The notes under the pieces: model-generated
What the model saw: only the letters and a program-made list of their open reading frames with translations
The model's database searches: none
Told to the model about the DNA's origin: nothing
Translations under genes and position numbers: made by a program
Shown: piece after piece, positions 49,040 through 61,400 of the stretch
Position numbering within the stretch: position 1 is the first letter of the stretch
Layout of the letters: every line of letters starts with the position of its first letter
Assembly (NCBI GenBank): GCA_029379385.1
Contig: CM055611.1
Span: 2,108,001 to 2,172,000, forward strand
From: Quillaja saponaria
Taxonomy: Eukaryota; Streptophyta; Magnoliopsida; Fabales; Quillajaceae
DNA: 64,000 bases
Direction: 5' to 3'

Positions 49040-50256
49040 TTTTCCTCCTTAACTTCAAACATCAAATGTTTGAGACCATTTATCAAAGCTGATGATAAGA
49101 CTAAAGAAGCTTTAGTATGCTAAGACCCTGCAAAAAGAAATCAAATCAGTCAAACATAAAATTGATGAGTGTGTCTGGCTCAGTTTATCAAGTTAGATCA
49201 GTGATACCTCTTTCACCACAATCCTCAAGTTTCTTTCTTCCACATCACTAAGAGGAACGTTTGATTTTTTCAGAAATGAAATGCCAAAGAGTGATGACAT
49301 TGGCATCACAACCAAGTCATCAGTCACCAAATACAAAGATGAAAACTTGGAAAAATCCTTTTTTGACTTGATGCTTGCCCCGTTGAAGATTAGGATCCAC
49401 ACAGAACAAGGGTGCATATATTTCTTTGTAGGTTTATAGTGGAGAATAAGTAGCAAAAAAGCCCCTAGGAGTGGCAAGATAGTTGACAGAGACATTTCCT
49501 GTTGCATCAAATTTAGCATAACAAGAATAATTTGGATCACATTTTTCATTAATAGGTAAAATCGACTATTGGCCTTATATTTCGGGCCAGGCAGAGGTTT
49601 GATAAGGTTGTTCTTTACTTCCTGAGAACTAAAATACTTGTCTGCACTCGAATTAGCAATGCTTTTATACAAGTTGTCTATGGAAACAAAAGAGGAACGA
49701 CCTTCCATCATATGCACCACACTTCCTAGGGGAAAGGTGGGAAAACTGAAAAGAAAGTCTGCAAAAACTTCCCCGCAAGAGCAAATAGTAACTTTCCGTT
49801 TGATTTTCTAAGTAGAACCTTCACATTCATCAGCCTATCTCTACTTCCTGCCCCCGCACCAAAATCAAACTTCAAAAGTTTTCCAGGTCCCAAATTCTGG
49901 ACATCAAGTACATGATTCTTCCCAATGAAGAGGTCTGTCAAAGGTCATGTTGAGAGTAATGCACACTTCAGCAAATCAACAACCTGCAAGGAAATGAAAA
50001 TTAACCATTTAGCAGATTATAGATCGAAAACTATCAACTCAACAGGATAATATCACAAGTTCTGATTAAACACCTCCTTCACGCTGACATTTACAGTCAT
50101 TTCTTCTAATTTGTCCATGCAATCAACTCCAAGATCCTTGAGTAGAATAAAACTTTTTCCCAGATTATCAGGCAACACAGTTAGATCATCACAACTGAGA
50201 AAAGTTGTTGCATCAACATAAACACACACCAAAAATGTTAATGCAACAACTTGCAA
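49040..50256 (-). pseudogene. DUF674 pseudogene, second subtype, copy 1
   Basis: A DUF674 gene clearly different from copies A-E. Pieces: exon 1 end about 50256-50080 (DDLTVLPDNLGKSFILLKDL), exon 2 about 49985-49206 (SRDRLMNVKVLLRKSNGKL, GSVVHMMEGRSSFVSIDNLY, SSLYLVTDDLVVMPMSSLFG, then VVKE), exon 3 remnant near 49125-49045. Frames shift around 49735 and in the middle of exon 2 (about 49400-49560), and exon 3 lacks one A in the LKAS motif. Most of exon 1 is absent. Confidence 0.75.
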
Positions 50257-50389
50257 GAAAAAAACAGTGTTGCCATTACTGTCATATTAACATAAACACA
50301 CACCAAAACTCTTTCAAAACAAAACTCATTTTGGAGATGAGACTAATAAACTTCCTTTCAGTACGTAATAACTTTTCTCATTTTGTGAT

Positions 50390-50585
50390 TAATATAATAT
50401 AATAGTGCTGGTATATTATAGCTTTCATTATTTTAGTATAATTTTGTCAACTCAATCTCTGAAGCAAGAAGTGGCTGTAATTAATTTGTTAAAGAATGAA
50501 GTTTAGTATTTATGACGGTGGAAACAAAATCTCAAATTTTAGAACCCGTCGGATTCTGTTTGCACCAATAGAAATAGGCTTCCAG
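50390..50585. repeat. Anonymous duplicated segment, copy 1
   Basis: Matches 59290-59482 over about 190 bp (ATAATATAATAGT..., GTCAACT-AATCTCTGAA, TATGACGGTGGAAACAAAAT, CAATAGAAATAGGCTT). No coding. It lies directly beyond the second-subtype pseudogene in the first block and far beyond it in the second. Confidence 0.85.
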
Positions 50586-50742
50586 ATCGTTAATTAAGTT
50601 CATGGAAAATGTAACAGAAACAAAATTAGAAAAGAAATTTTGACATGGAATGGAAGAAACTTCTTAAGTAAAAACAAAAAATAGAAGATATAAATGTCAA
50701 GGCAATCCTAATACCAGAACACAAAATATTCTATAATTCTGT

Positions 50743-52384
50743 AAACAATCTTGCTCAGGTTTCTTGTCCTTTAGGTTGAGACCATTTGTCTAAGCTGATG
50801 ATAAATTCAGAGAAGCTTCAGATTACTCAGAGCCTGCAAAAGAAGCAATCGAAGTTAATAGTATTATATAAACTATCGCATGAATTATGACAAAAACTTC
50901 AGATAACTGAGTTAACTCACCTCTTCCATGCCAATGCCTAGGTCAATTTCCTCTACCTCACTAAGGGGAATGTTCAACCTGTTAAAATAGTATATGACTG
51001 ATATAGAAGACAAAGGTGTTACAGTCAAGTCGTCTGTCACCATATACACTGATGGTCTCTTGGCAAATCCACGTCCTATAGTATTACCAGCAAGGGGTGA
51101 ATTTGGGTCTAGAATGTTATAATTTGCAAAAGTACAGCCAATAGAAAGCTTCTGTTCCTAATTGATAGGTAGTATGTGTCTATCTGATTATAGCATTTGA
51201 ATTTTAGAGAAAGTGAAGGGTTGAGCAACATAGACTTAACTTCTCCTGATATAATGTATCTGTTTGAATCCAAATCCCCCATGCTTTTGTACATATTTCG
51301 GTCTTCGGTGCTCCCTTCGAACTGATATCAAAGATTTCCTGTAACAGGATATCTATACTACCCAAAGAAGATTGGCCATCTAACAAATGCAAAACTCCAC
51401 CCAAGGGAATTGTGAGGAAACTGAAAAGAAAGTCTTATGAAATCTTCCTCAGCTTGTACAAAAAACATTTGCCTGCTTGACTCATGTACCATTGCTTTTA
51501 CATGCATCGTCGTTTTACTGTTGTCTACCGCTTTAGTAATCAAAGATTGGGAAACATATTTCTGTTCAACGTTCTCCAAATTAAGGGATTTATTGTTAAG
51601 AAAATGAGAAGGTTGCCCCGAAGCAGGTCCATCATCTGCAATATGAAATTCTATAATGAGATTGACTACCTATGGCATGTTCTCAAGCCTGATTTCAATA
51701 GCAGTTAAAAAACATAATATAGAAAAGATTACTTTATAAAATTTATGTATTATGTAGCTTACCTCTTTCAAGCAAATATTTACTGTCCTTTCTTCAATTG
51801 CATTCATATCCTTGATCGCTAGATTCCTCAGCAGCATAAAGCTTTCACCAGGATAGTTGGGCAATACATTTAGACCATCACTGATAATAAAGGTTACTGA
51901 CTCCTTAACAAAAGCTCCACCTTCATTCACCACTCCAACACTTGAACTGGGTTGTGATTTTTCATAAATCATTAATTTCCCACAACTGCACTTTGTATTT
52001 CTGAAAACACTTAGCAAAGAGCATGTAACCCCACATTCAAAGTACTTTCTGGGCTCAGTTTTATCGATATTTAGTTTCAGCTTTCGGAAATGTTCTGCTA
52101 AAGTATTCCTTGGCTGCAGCAACATTGATTTACATAAAGTAATTGAGAAGTGCTTTTCATCAAGGTTTGCAACCCCTCCATACAATGTGCTCAAGCTTCC
52201 AATTTTAACAGGCCGTGAATTGGATGCATTGCTTACAAGTCTGGCAACTGTTCCCAGAGGAAATGTTAGAAAACTAAAGAGAATGTCAACAAAATCATTC
52301 TCTGATTCAGCAAAAATTACACTGTTTTTTTCCTTTATCTACCAGGATTTTCAACTGAACAACTTTATCTTTTGCAGCAGCCAT
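50743..52384 (-). pseudogene. DUF674 pseudogene, copy E (three exons, multiple lesions)
   Basis: Exons by analogy: 52384-51763, 51635-50921, 50833-50743. Exon 1 has an extra G in the VDKEK region (near 52335) giving an early stop, but is then open for over 150 codons (NLDEKHFSITLCKSMLLQPR, YFECGVTC, KCSCGK). Exon 2 lost about 30 bases near its start, has a frame change near 51435 and a roughly 50-base foreign insert at about 51295-51350. Exon 3 lacks one base. Intron 2 has a normal GT donor here, unlike copies A and B. Confidence 0.8.
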
Positions 52385-52941
52385 GCTTCCAATAACAAAA
52401 GGCTGAAAATATGAATTTGCAAGATATGATTGAAAAATAGGTCACTTAGTAACTATTTAAGGGCATCAACTGGAGCTATGGAGTCATTTTCCGGTAACCC
52501 CATCATAATTAATAATTAAAATTCATTAATTCATACACTGATACACACATGATCATGTATCAGAAGTGTCTAGCAAATATAAAGCAGGTGATGAGTCAGT
52601 AAAAATTAATTTGAACATTATGATGGGTTCAGATGACAGTTAAAAGGCACAAGGCACAACAAATTTCAATATTTTCAAGGCAATTTTTATCTCTTCCTTT
52701 TCTGCAATGAAGTTAATATTTGGTTATAAATGAAGGCTTACTAACATTGTCATTACATTCCATTACATATCTGCCAGCAGAGTTTCAATCTTTTAACCAG
52801 CCTGAACATAGCTCACTTGGTATGGTACCCAGTATACAAAATAATAATATTATATTAATTTATATATTAGTTGGGGTTACAATATATGTTATTTAGAGAG
52901 GTGGCTCAGAAGAAGGACAAACTTGATGGTCCCTCTCTTGC

Positions 52942-54466
52942 TTAGGTAGGCTTCTTGTCTTTCAAGTTGAGGCCATTTGACAATGCTGATTTTGAAGTCA
53001 GAGAAGCTTTCAGAATACTCATACCCTGCAAAAGTAACAATCAAAGTTAATAGTAGTATGATATCATGACATATGACAAATGCTTCACATATCTATGAGT
53101 AAACTTACCTCCTTTATTCCAATGCATAGATCCATTTCCTCTGCGTCGCAAAAGGGAATGTTCAGCCTGTTCAAGAAGGACATGACTGAAAGAGATGAAT
53201 AAGATGTTACAGTCAGATCATCTGTCACCATATACATTGATGGTCCCTTGGCAAATCCTCGTGACTTAGGGTCTATAATACTCAAGAAGGATCGAACATT
53301 GCCACATTCATTATATAATTCCGGATGCTCTTCTTCAAGTATAGGTAGTATTTGGTTGTTGCATTTGAATTTGAAGGCAACTGGAGGGTTAAGCAACATG
53401 GACTTGACTTCCCATGATACGATGCATCTGTTTGAATCCAAATCTCTTATGCTTTTATACAAATTATCTATACTACCCAAAGTAGATCGACCGTCTAACA
53501 AATGCAAAACTCCACCTAAGGGAATTGTGAGGAAACTGAAAAGAAAGTCTATGAAACCTTCATCAGCTTGTGCAAATAACAACTGCCTACTGGATTTCCT
53601 TACCAATGCTTTTATATTCTTATTCCAGTAACTGTTAATTGAAGTCTGGAAAGCATAGTGTTGTTCCAAGTTCTCCAAATTGAGGAGCTGATTGTTCCTA
53701 AGAATAACATCTGTCAAGGTTGCCTTTGAGACTAATGAACATTTAAGCAGCTCCAAAATCTGCAGTAAGTTTTCAATCGTGATTTGTATAGCAATTGAAA
53801 CACATTATAAAAAATATCCATCAAATTTGTATAATAGGTTACCTTTTTCATGTCAATATTAACTGTTCTTTCTTCAACAGCATTCATATCCTGTATCCCT
53901 AGATTGCTCAGCACCATTATGATTGCACCAGGAGTGTTGGACATTACATCTAGACTATCACTGATGATAAAGGTTGCTGATTCCTTAACAAAAGCTTCAC
54001 CTTCATTCACCACCACTGATCCAACACTTGAACTGGGATATTTTTCATGATTCATTAGTTTTCCACATCTGCAGCTGGTATTCCTGAAAACACTTATCAA
54101 ACGGCATGTACCTTCACATCCAAAGTACTTTGTTGGCTCAGTTTCATCGATATTTAGTTTCAGCTTTCGACAATGAGCTGCTAAAGAATTCCGTGGCTGC
54201 AGCAACATTGATTTACATGTAGTAGTCGAGAAGTGCTTTTCATCAAGATTTGAAACCCCTTCATACAATGTGCTCAAGCTTCCAATTTTCAAAGGCTGTG
54301 AATGGGATGCATTGCTTACAAGTCTGGTAATTGTTCCCAAAGGAATGGTCATGAAGCTAAAGAGAATGTCTACAAATTCACAACCTGCCTCAGCAAAAAT
54401 TACACTGTTTTTTTCTTTATCAATAAAGATTCTCAAAGGAACAAATTTTGCTTGATTAGCAGCCAT
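52942..54466 (-). CDS. Intact DUF674 family protein (452 aa, 3 exons)
   Basis: Exons 54466-53843 (208 codons), 53759-53109 (217 codons), 53025-52942 (27 codons plus stop); GT-AG introns, both phase 0. This is the only unbroken DUF674 gene in the window. The two long exons encode two homologous repeats: SFMTIPLGTITRLV / SFLTIPLGGVLHLL, SLSTLYEGVSNL / SIDNLYKSIRDL, KSMLLQPR / KSMLLNPP, ATFIISDSLDVM / SMYMVTDDLTVT, VEERTVNID / AEEMDLCIG; each is followed by an LxLLKxSL-like helix at the next exon start. Repeat 1 has CX3CX10CXC. No signal peptide or membrane segment is evident, so a soluble protein is likely. The function of the family is not known; the start MAANQAKF matches starts of other copies. 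Duplicates of its upstream flank occur at 45.4-45.7 kb. Confidence 0.88.
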
Positions 54467-54784
54467 GCTTCCAATTCCAGAAAGCTGAAAATAAATCAAA
54501 GGGCATGAAGTCATTATCCAGAACCCCATCATAATAATCAATTTAATATTCATTAATTCATTCACATCATCTATCAGGAAGTGTCTATCAAATATAGAGA
54601 AGGGTAGGATTTGGTGAAATTTTAATTTTGTCAAAAAATTGTACCATTGAATTGTGAATGAATGAACATACTAGTTACAATGAATATTGATTTTCCATGT
54701 GTTCCCAACGTACTGTTTAGCCTCTTCAAATTCAATTCCCATACTTTGTGAAGGTACCCGAAAAAACGAAACAAAAATTAAGAA

Positions 54785-55240
54785 AAAAAGCAAATCCAGA
54801 AGAAACCCAATTCCTTATGGTAGAAGAAATCTTAACATCAAAAGTAAATCAAAAAGAGGTCCAAGCAGAGAGAGAGCATACCAGAGCAGACACAGTCGGA
54901 GACTAGCTAGCAGATAAGGCAAGCCATTGATGAAATGTTCATAGACCGGGCTTGGTCTTGGATTTCAAGATGTGGCTGGTACTGTGTGTCTCAAATATTA
55001 AAAAAGACACAATATTGTCGGATTGTCGGCCTTGCTGTTATAGGCCAAGCCTGTCTCGAAAATCAAGCCCATTAACATTCTTGTGACTAATCTAAATTCT
55101 TAAACTATCTTGATTTGTATTACACATGAATTATGAACTTCTGCACAAAAACACTAAATAAACTATATTAACTATTAACTTGAAAACATCCACATGTTTT
55201 TGTAACCGATCAAGCAACATGTGCATATTACAGATTACAT
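54785..55240 (-). pseudogene. Duplicate of the S21 promoter/leader region without the gene
   Basis: 54790-54910 matches 48355-48470 (AGAAGAAACCCA-TTCCTTATG, AATCAAAAAGAGGTCCAAGC) and 54935-55240 matches 48515-48830 (CATAGACCGGGCTTG, AAAAAAGACACA, AATCAAGCCCATTAAC). In the 48-kb copy this is the S21 5'-UTR intron end, leader and site II promoter. S21 exons are absent here, so a promoter without its gene remains, upstream of intact DUF674 copy D. Confidence 0.7.
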
Positions 55241-55383
55241 ATGACGTGAACTGTTGTTATGCTCCTTTTGTCATTTTACGTGGTCTTTCTAGGGAAACAT
55301 TTGAGCAAGCTCACTTGTACACTAACAACATTTCTTGAATACAAAATGTAAATTTTGTCACTTCTCCTTAACACTATTCATAT

Positions 55384-55990
55384 AAGGTTTGAGACTATTT
55401 GCCAAAGCTGGTGATGAGACCAACGAAGCCTTTTAGTATGCCAAGATCCTGCACCATGAAATCAAATCAGTCAAGTTTGATATGAAAACAAATGAAATTG
55501 GACTATGAAAAATAATACTCTGCAGCCCACCAATATTCATCAATTGGTAAAATCTGGACCATAGTACATTAAAATGAGTGGCTAGAAAAGGTTTAATAAG
55601 GTTGTTCCTAAGCTCCTGAGATTTAAAATACTTGTCCTGTCCTCAAATTAGAGATACTTCTGTATAAGTTATCTATGGCAACAAAAGAAGAACGGCCTTC
55701 CAACGTATGCACTACACTTCCAAGGGGAAAAGTGAGAAAACTGAAGGAAATCTGCTAAATCTTCGGCCACTAGAGCATACGAAATCTTTCCGGTTGATTT
55801 TCTAAACAAAACCTTCACATTCATCACCCTATCTTTGCTGCCTACGAATACCCCCTTCATCAATCTAAATGCAAAAGTTTCACAAGATTCAGTTTTGAAA
55901 CATCAAGTAAACGTTTATTCAGCATGAAGATGTCTATCAATGGTGTTGTTGAGATTTAAGAACACTTCAGCAAAACCACAACCTGTAAAC
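55384..55990 (-). pseudogene. DUF674 pseudogene, second subtype, copy 2
   Basis: Partial duplicate of the 49.0-50.3 kb copy: exon 3 remnant near 55445-55384, exon 2 pieces around 55975-55500 (DRVMNVKVLFRKSTGKISYA, SVVHTLEGRSSFV). The central and C-terminal parts of exon 2 are deleted and frames are broken. Confidence 0.65.
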
Positions 55991-57536
55991 TAATGTGCAG
56001 CTCTGATACCATATTAGAACTTCACTCTTAAAGGCAATCAATTGGTATTAAGAGAAATGGGTTATATACTTATATACTTATATGTAATATGAAACTCTAC
56101 TATATTAGTAATGTGTGGAATTATTACTTTTGACAATTCTCCTTACTAAACTTGTCTCTGTGACATAACTATTTAAAGAGCATATTATGGAACTTGTAAA
56201 GTCGTTGCTCAAGGTGAAACGCTACTAATTTAACTTTTTATTTTCTGTACTTTCAAATTTGTTTCGATAATCTTCTTAATTAATGAAAATGTTGAGAGTC
56301 AATATTTAATATGAGTTGTATTATTTGCATTGCTCTGACATTCACATATTTTTACGGATACCTAAAAAACCTTGTTTTGGTACGCTGTCTAATAGCACTG
56401 ATCTCATTCTTGCTTCACTAGGTCAAAGTCTCATAGACTCATAAAAATAAGAGTATTGACATTCTCATTTCCCTTACTTAAAGGGTGGGAAAACAGAGGT
56501 TGCCGTTTTAAGGGAGTAGCTTCATTATCTAATTAATGTATATTTATATCACTTGCACCAAAAAGAAGAAACAGGACAGAATGTAACATCATTAGACTCT
56601 TCCTTAACTCATAAGAATCCCACGGTGGGAAAATAGAGAATGCCCGGTGGGAAAGCAGAACATAATCTAACAAGAAAAATGTATTGTTCTATCTATGCAA
56701 TTTTCTAAGATTGGGAATAGTTGAAATTTAAATAGAGAATCAATTGCAATCTTTTTTCAACTTTCTAATTAATATTTGAATAAAGCTTTTGGATAAAAAT
56801 TCTTCTCTTGGAAGCATGGATAACTTGTATAAAAGTGTGCAGAGCTTGGACTCAGCTTATGTGATACTCAATTCTATGCTGGCACCGCAATGTAGTAGTC
56901 AGATCCTTAAGCTTGAAGCAGCAGAAGTTTCTCAATAATATCATGGATATTACAACAAATGTAAGTAGGAATTTCTAAGTTGAGATTGCCTTAGACCCAA
57001 GATCATCTCAAGTGTATGTGCTGTGGGTTTTCTGAATAGTCCCTAAAGGATATGATTCGTGTATTAAACTTTTTGAGGAGAGGCATTGTATTTGTTGTGG
57101 AACAGAAATGAGACACAGAAGAAAGAATTTTCTTTGAACACATTGGACCAAATATTGTATGCCTTCATGAAGTATTTCCCTCTTCCTTTGCCTCAAATCT
57201 ATTAAATTATACAATACTGAACGCCCATTGAATTTGGAATTTTATGAGACCAGTACCTGTGGAATGTATCTATGTGAATGTGAAGCTCATTGGATTTCCA
57301 TTTATTGCTATCTATAAATTCATTTATTATGTTAAATTTTAGGAGATGAAGTAAATGTCACAAATTACACATGGCTTTGCTCTTAGGGAGTCCAACTGGT
57401 CTCTTTGTGCTCCAGATTGATGTTAAACGTCCAATGCCTAATCTGGCTTTCCATGGTACACTATATGACCAAGATTGGTTTAAATACTCACATATCCTCA
57501 CGGAAAGATTACTTTACCAAGTTTTTGAAGCTATTC
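55991..57536. other. Spacer upstream of the plus-strand DUF674 copy
   Basis: No supported gene. Around 56780-57240 phrases such as DNLYKSVQSLDSAYVILNSM and CCGTEMRHRRKNF can be read in plus-strand frames and may be a very decayed DUF674 second repeat. The rest is AT-rich. Confidence 0.35.
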
Positions 57537-58497
57537 ATGGGTTCCAAGCAAGAAACAGTAACTTTCTCGTTGAAACTCTATGTTGACAAAGGAAAAAACC
57601 AAGTAGTTATGGCCGAAGCGACAAGGGAATTCATTGACATTTTGTTTAGCTTCTTAACCTTTCCTATGGGCAACATCATAAGACTTTTAAGGAACAACAA
57701 AGAATCCTCTTATGATCATCATGCACTGATAGGGTGCTTTGATAATTTGTACCGAAGTGTGGAAAAACTTGGTAATGAGGATTTCTGGAATAATGTCTGC
57801 AAGCAAATGTTACTGCGTCCTAGAAATACATACAAAGAATTATGCCAAAAACTAAAGCTGAACTTGGATGATACAGAAACTATAAAGTATTTTATGTGTT
57901 ATGAATGTCCTGTAGGTGACCTTAGTACTTTTCCAAAAGCTAGATGATCAAGTGGACATCCAATGAACGAAGAAGTAAAGTTCCTGGACAATGATGAAAA
58001 TGAAAACATAGAAGGGAATGGTGTTTTTATTCAAGGAACCAAGTTCTTGATCTTTGACAACCTTAAGATAGTGCCGAGCTCCATGGGAAACTCTGTGCAG
58101 CAATTAATACAACTCGGCTACAGAAGCTTGGATAAGCTGGAGGAGATCATACAAGACTTTGGCTTCAAAGAGGTAATTACAATCACATTTTAATAAATTG
58201 CTCCCTTGTATGCATAGTATGTTAAAAGAATCTGTAGGTGACAATTGTAGCTAAAACATAAATCAATGAAAAGTTAATGTTAAGGTATTAACGATTTCTG
58301 ATATTGACATGATATGCTCCTATATAATGTTAATTCTAAAATTTTTCTTATATTGATGATAACTAGATTGTGAACTACTCAAGCATGCTTTTATCTCTAA
58401 ATGTCCACTCACTGACATATATCTGAAGAAAAACACTGCGAAAGTTGAGCAAGCGGATTCAGAAGTTATTGGCTGCTACATGCATTTGAGTATTTGA
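57537..58497 (+). pseudogene. Plus-strand DUF674 gene with one stop and one frameshift
   Basis: Exon 1 57537-58172 (212 codons) starts MGSKQETVTFSLKLYVDKGK and keeps one frame except for an in-frame TGA at 57945-57947 inside the cysteine region (before SSGHPMNEEV). It ends GFKE at a GT donor (58173). Exon 2 58367-58497 reads LLKHAFISKCPLTDIYLKKN and ends LSI plus stop, but needs one base more near 58372-58377 to stay in phase. This would be a short single-repeat DUF674 protein of about 250 aa. It is the least damaged of the broken copies and may have died recently. Confidence 0.78.
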
Positions 58498-61400
58498 CTA
58501 CAGACATACACACACATCGATCTGCCCACTTCTAACAATTCTTACTTAAGAATGAGAAAATTGAGCTAGGAAAGTCTATAGGATGATAGACAATGGCATG
58601 GGTGATAATGATCAGGAAAGATATAGCAGCCAGTATCATTAAATGATTAGATATCCAATTATCCATGTTGAGGATTTCAATTAAATCATAAGGACTAGAT
58701 CAATCGTCAAATTCTATGGGTGATGAGCTTCATTAATGTCTTCAGCTCAGAATAAATCTAGCTTAGCATGAAAGTATTTGTGTATGCATCCCTGCATGCA
58801 GAAGATGAATAACAGGACAAATTGTCAAGTAGAGCAGCACAAGTTCCTGATGAGGTTTTCCACAGAGCCAAAGGGGTTCAGTTGTGCAACACCTAGGCTT
58901 ACCAATAGAGTCCAGCTTTCTTTCTCAACAAGTTTTCTTCTTAAGTTATTAGAGACAGCTGCTATGGCTCCCACTGCAAGGGTCATAGGTGGCTTTAATT
59001 ACTTGTGCTCCACTGTTAGAAGCATCAATTGAATAATGCACTAATGGTGTGAACCTTTTATTTTATTTGTAATGGGATTGTGACACGAGGCTTCTCTCTT
59101 TGTTCTTAGCAGTGTGTTCAATGCCTCACGAGTGAAAATCATGACATGTGATGATGTAATATGATTTACTAGGTTAGTATTAATCTGAAATTAATGCAGA
59201 AACACAATTTTATAATGCTTATATATATTGCAAACCCTGGTCTCTCATAAGTGACTTCAGAATCCAGCAATTCCAGCTAGCTCACCCAATTAATATAATA
59301 TAATAGTATATTATAGCTGTAATTATTTTAATATTATTTTGTCAACTAAATCTCTGAAACCTTAAGTGGTTGTAATTAATTTGTGAAAGAATTAATTTTA
59401 GTATCTATGACGGTGGAAACAAAATCTCAAATTTTCAGAACCTGCAAGGATTCTGTTCAGACCAATAGAAATAGGCTTTCAAGTCCAACCACCACCATTC
59501 TGACTTTCAATCTTTCAATACGCGTGACCAAAAAGTACTTCTAATTAGTGGTGGCCAATACATCTTTCTGGTTTTGATTTAATGTAACATAATTGGGCAT
59601 GTGGTCCCTTTGTTGCATATTTTAACTCATAACTTCATAAAATGATAAAAGTACTAATTTAGCCTTTTGAGTTCTAACTAATTCAATTAATAAAGACACT
59701 AATTTAAATTTATCTTAAAATATAAAAAAAATTCCTTACCTATACAGTTCTATAGGCTACAACCAATTCATCCTTCTAATAATAAACTATACCCTATGAT
59801 TGCCATATGTTATTATTTGCTTGGCTATGATTGCCATATGTTGCAATCATATGTAACGGCACCTAACAGTTGCCCATGTCCGGCACAAACCATGACTAGT
59901 CTAAGTCTCTTATTATTAATAATGATGTTACTTCCAAATAATAATTTATTTTTAACGTTCATAACATATTCGTGTTTGTGTTTGTGTATATCAATTAATT
60001 TATTTTTATAATTTAAATTTAAATCTCTTTTCAAAAATTTTAATTTGTAAAATTAGTAAAATAATATTATTTTCTTAATCACAAGATGATCAATGTCATC
60101 AATAGGAAATTAAAATATAAAAATCTTCAAAATATTTATTTTAATTTTCTTTTTAGATTCCGTACGAGATAGAGAACGTGCAAGCCTTACACTTGTCATC
60201 GACTTTTATTCTCTCCGCGTTGATTGATGAATTTTCATTTTGGGCACTACTATTCGCTTATGTGATGGCCACCCACATGTTGTATAATCCATAAACAACG
60301 GCATTCTATCATAAAACATAGTCTAGCATCTCCTTTCAGCCGTTAGATTAATGAAAAAATTCACCCAAAAAATCTAACGGTTATAGATTAAATAGAGAAC
60401 TATACTTTGTACGGTAATGGAAATTAATAATGTGCTGATGCCGACGACGGCGTCAAAGAGACTTAAAAAACATTCAATGCTAACACGACGAGATTGACAC
60501 GTGTACAAGTTAGAAATCAGCATCTGTAGGGGTGGGTCCCAAAAACTAAGAAAGAGTCAAAGTATAGAAGATGTGATCTTGTAGAAGAGCGAAGATCGAG
60601 GAACGTTCCAATGCGTACCAGACTACAATTAAACGTTTTTGGTTACACGGAAAGAAGTCCTTACATGAAATGACGAAATTACCCCTCTAATTATATTAAT
60701 TTAGAAAATCCCGCAAGATTCTTTTACAGTAAATGACTCTAACTAACCTCTCTTTATTTATAGATTTTAAAAAGTATTATATTTTTAACCACCTCCAATT
60801 TATTAATCCTATAACTGAATTTTATTATGGGATAATCAAGTAATATTCAAGAAAAAGATAAAAAAAAAATTTACTATCCAGATTTAGGTTTGAAATAACT
60901 GATTTAAGTTTGAGTCAAACCTCATAAATAGTTTAAAAAAAAATATTTGAAATGGATAATGAATTAACAGAGATGGTAAGTGACTTTTGAAATTTTTTGA
61001 ATCTGTCCATTTGCAGATATTAATTTTATAGAAATGCTAATAAATAAGTATCATTTCACATCTAATCTAATATTAATGAATGACGTATACGTTAAAAATT
61101 ACGTGGTGCAAGAGTATATCTCTCGAATGTTATGATATTTTTTAAGAAGTAAGAATTAAAAAGAAATGTGATGTTAGATAAAAAATAAGAAAGTGTTGTC
61201 ACCAAATCATAAGTAAATTGAACTTTCTATCTCAAGGAGAGAAACAAAAGAAAATAATCATAATTTGGGGCAAGAAATCTTCATTTTATTAATTTGTAGA
61301 CAAAGCTACAAAATATTAGAAGATATTCACTTTATTTTGATCATAGGATATGCAAATTACCCTAAATGTTATGTTTTTTTTCTACCAAAAAAAAAAAAAA

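Noticed and set aside
52830..52850. TAGCTCACTTGGTATGG resembling a tRNA/SINE box A
   Set aside because: No box B at suitable distance and no cloverleaf could be drawn.
58778..59032. Plus-strand 84-codon frame (RFSTEPKGFSCATPRLTNRV)
   Set aside because: No recognisable family, no splice partners, and it is downstream of a broken DUF674 copy. Possible chance frame.
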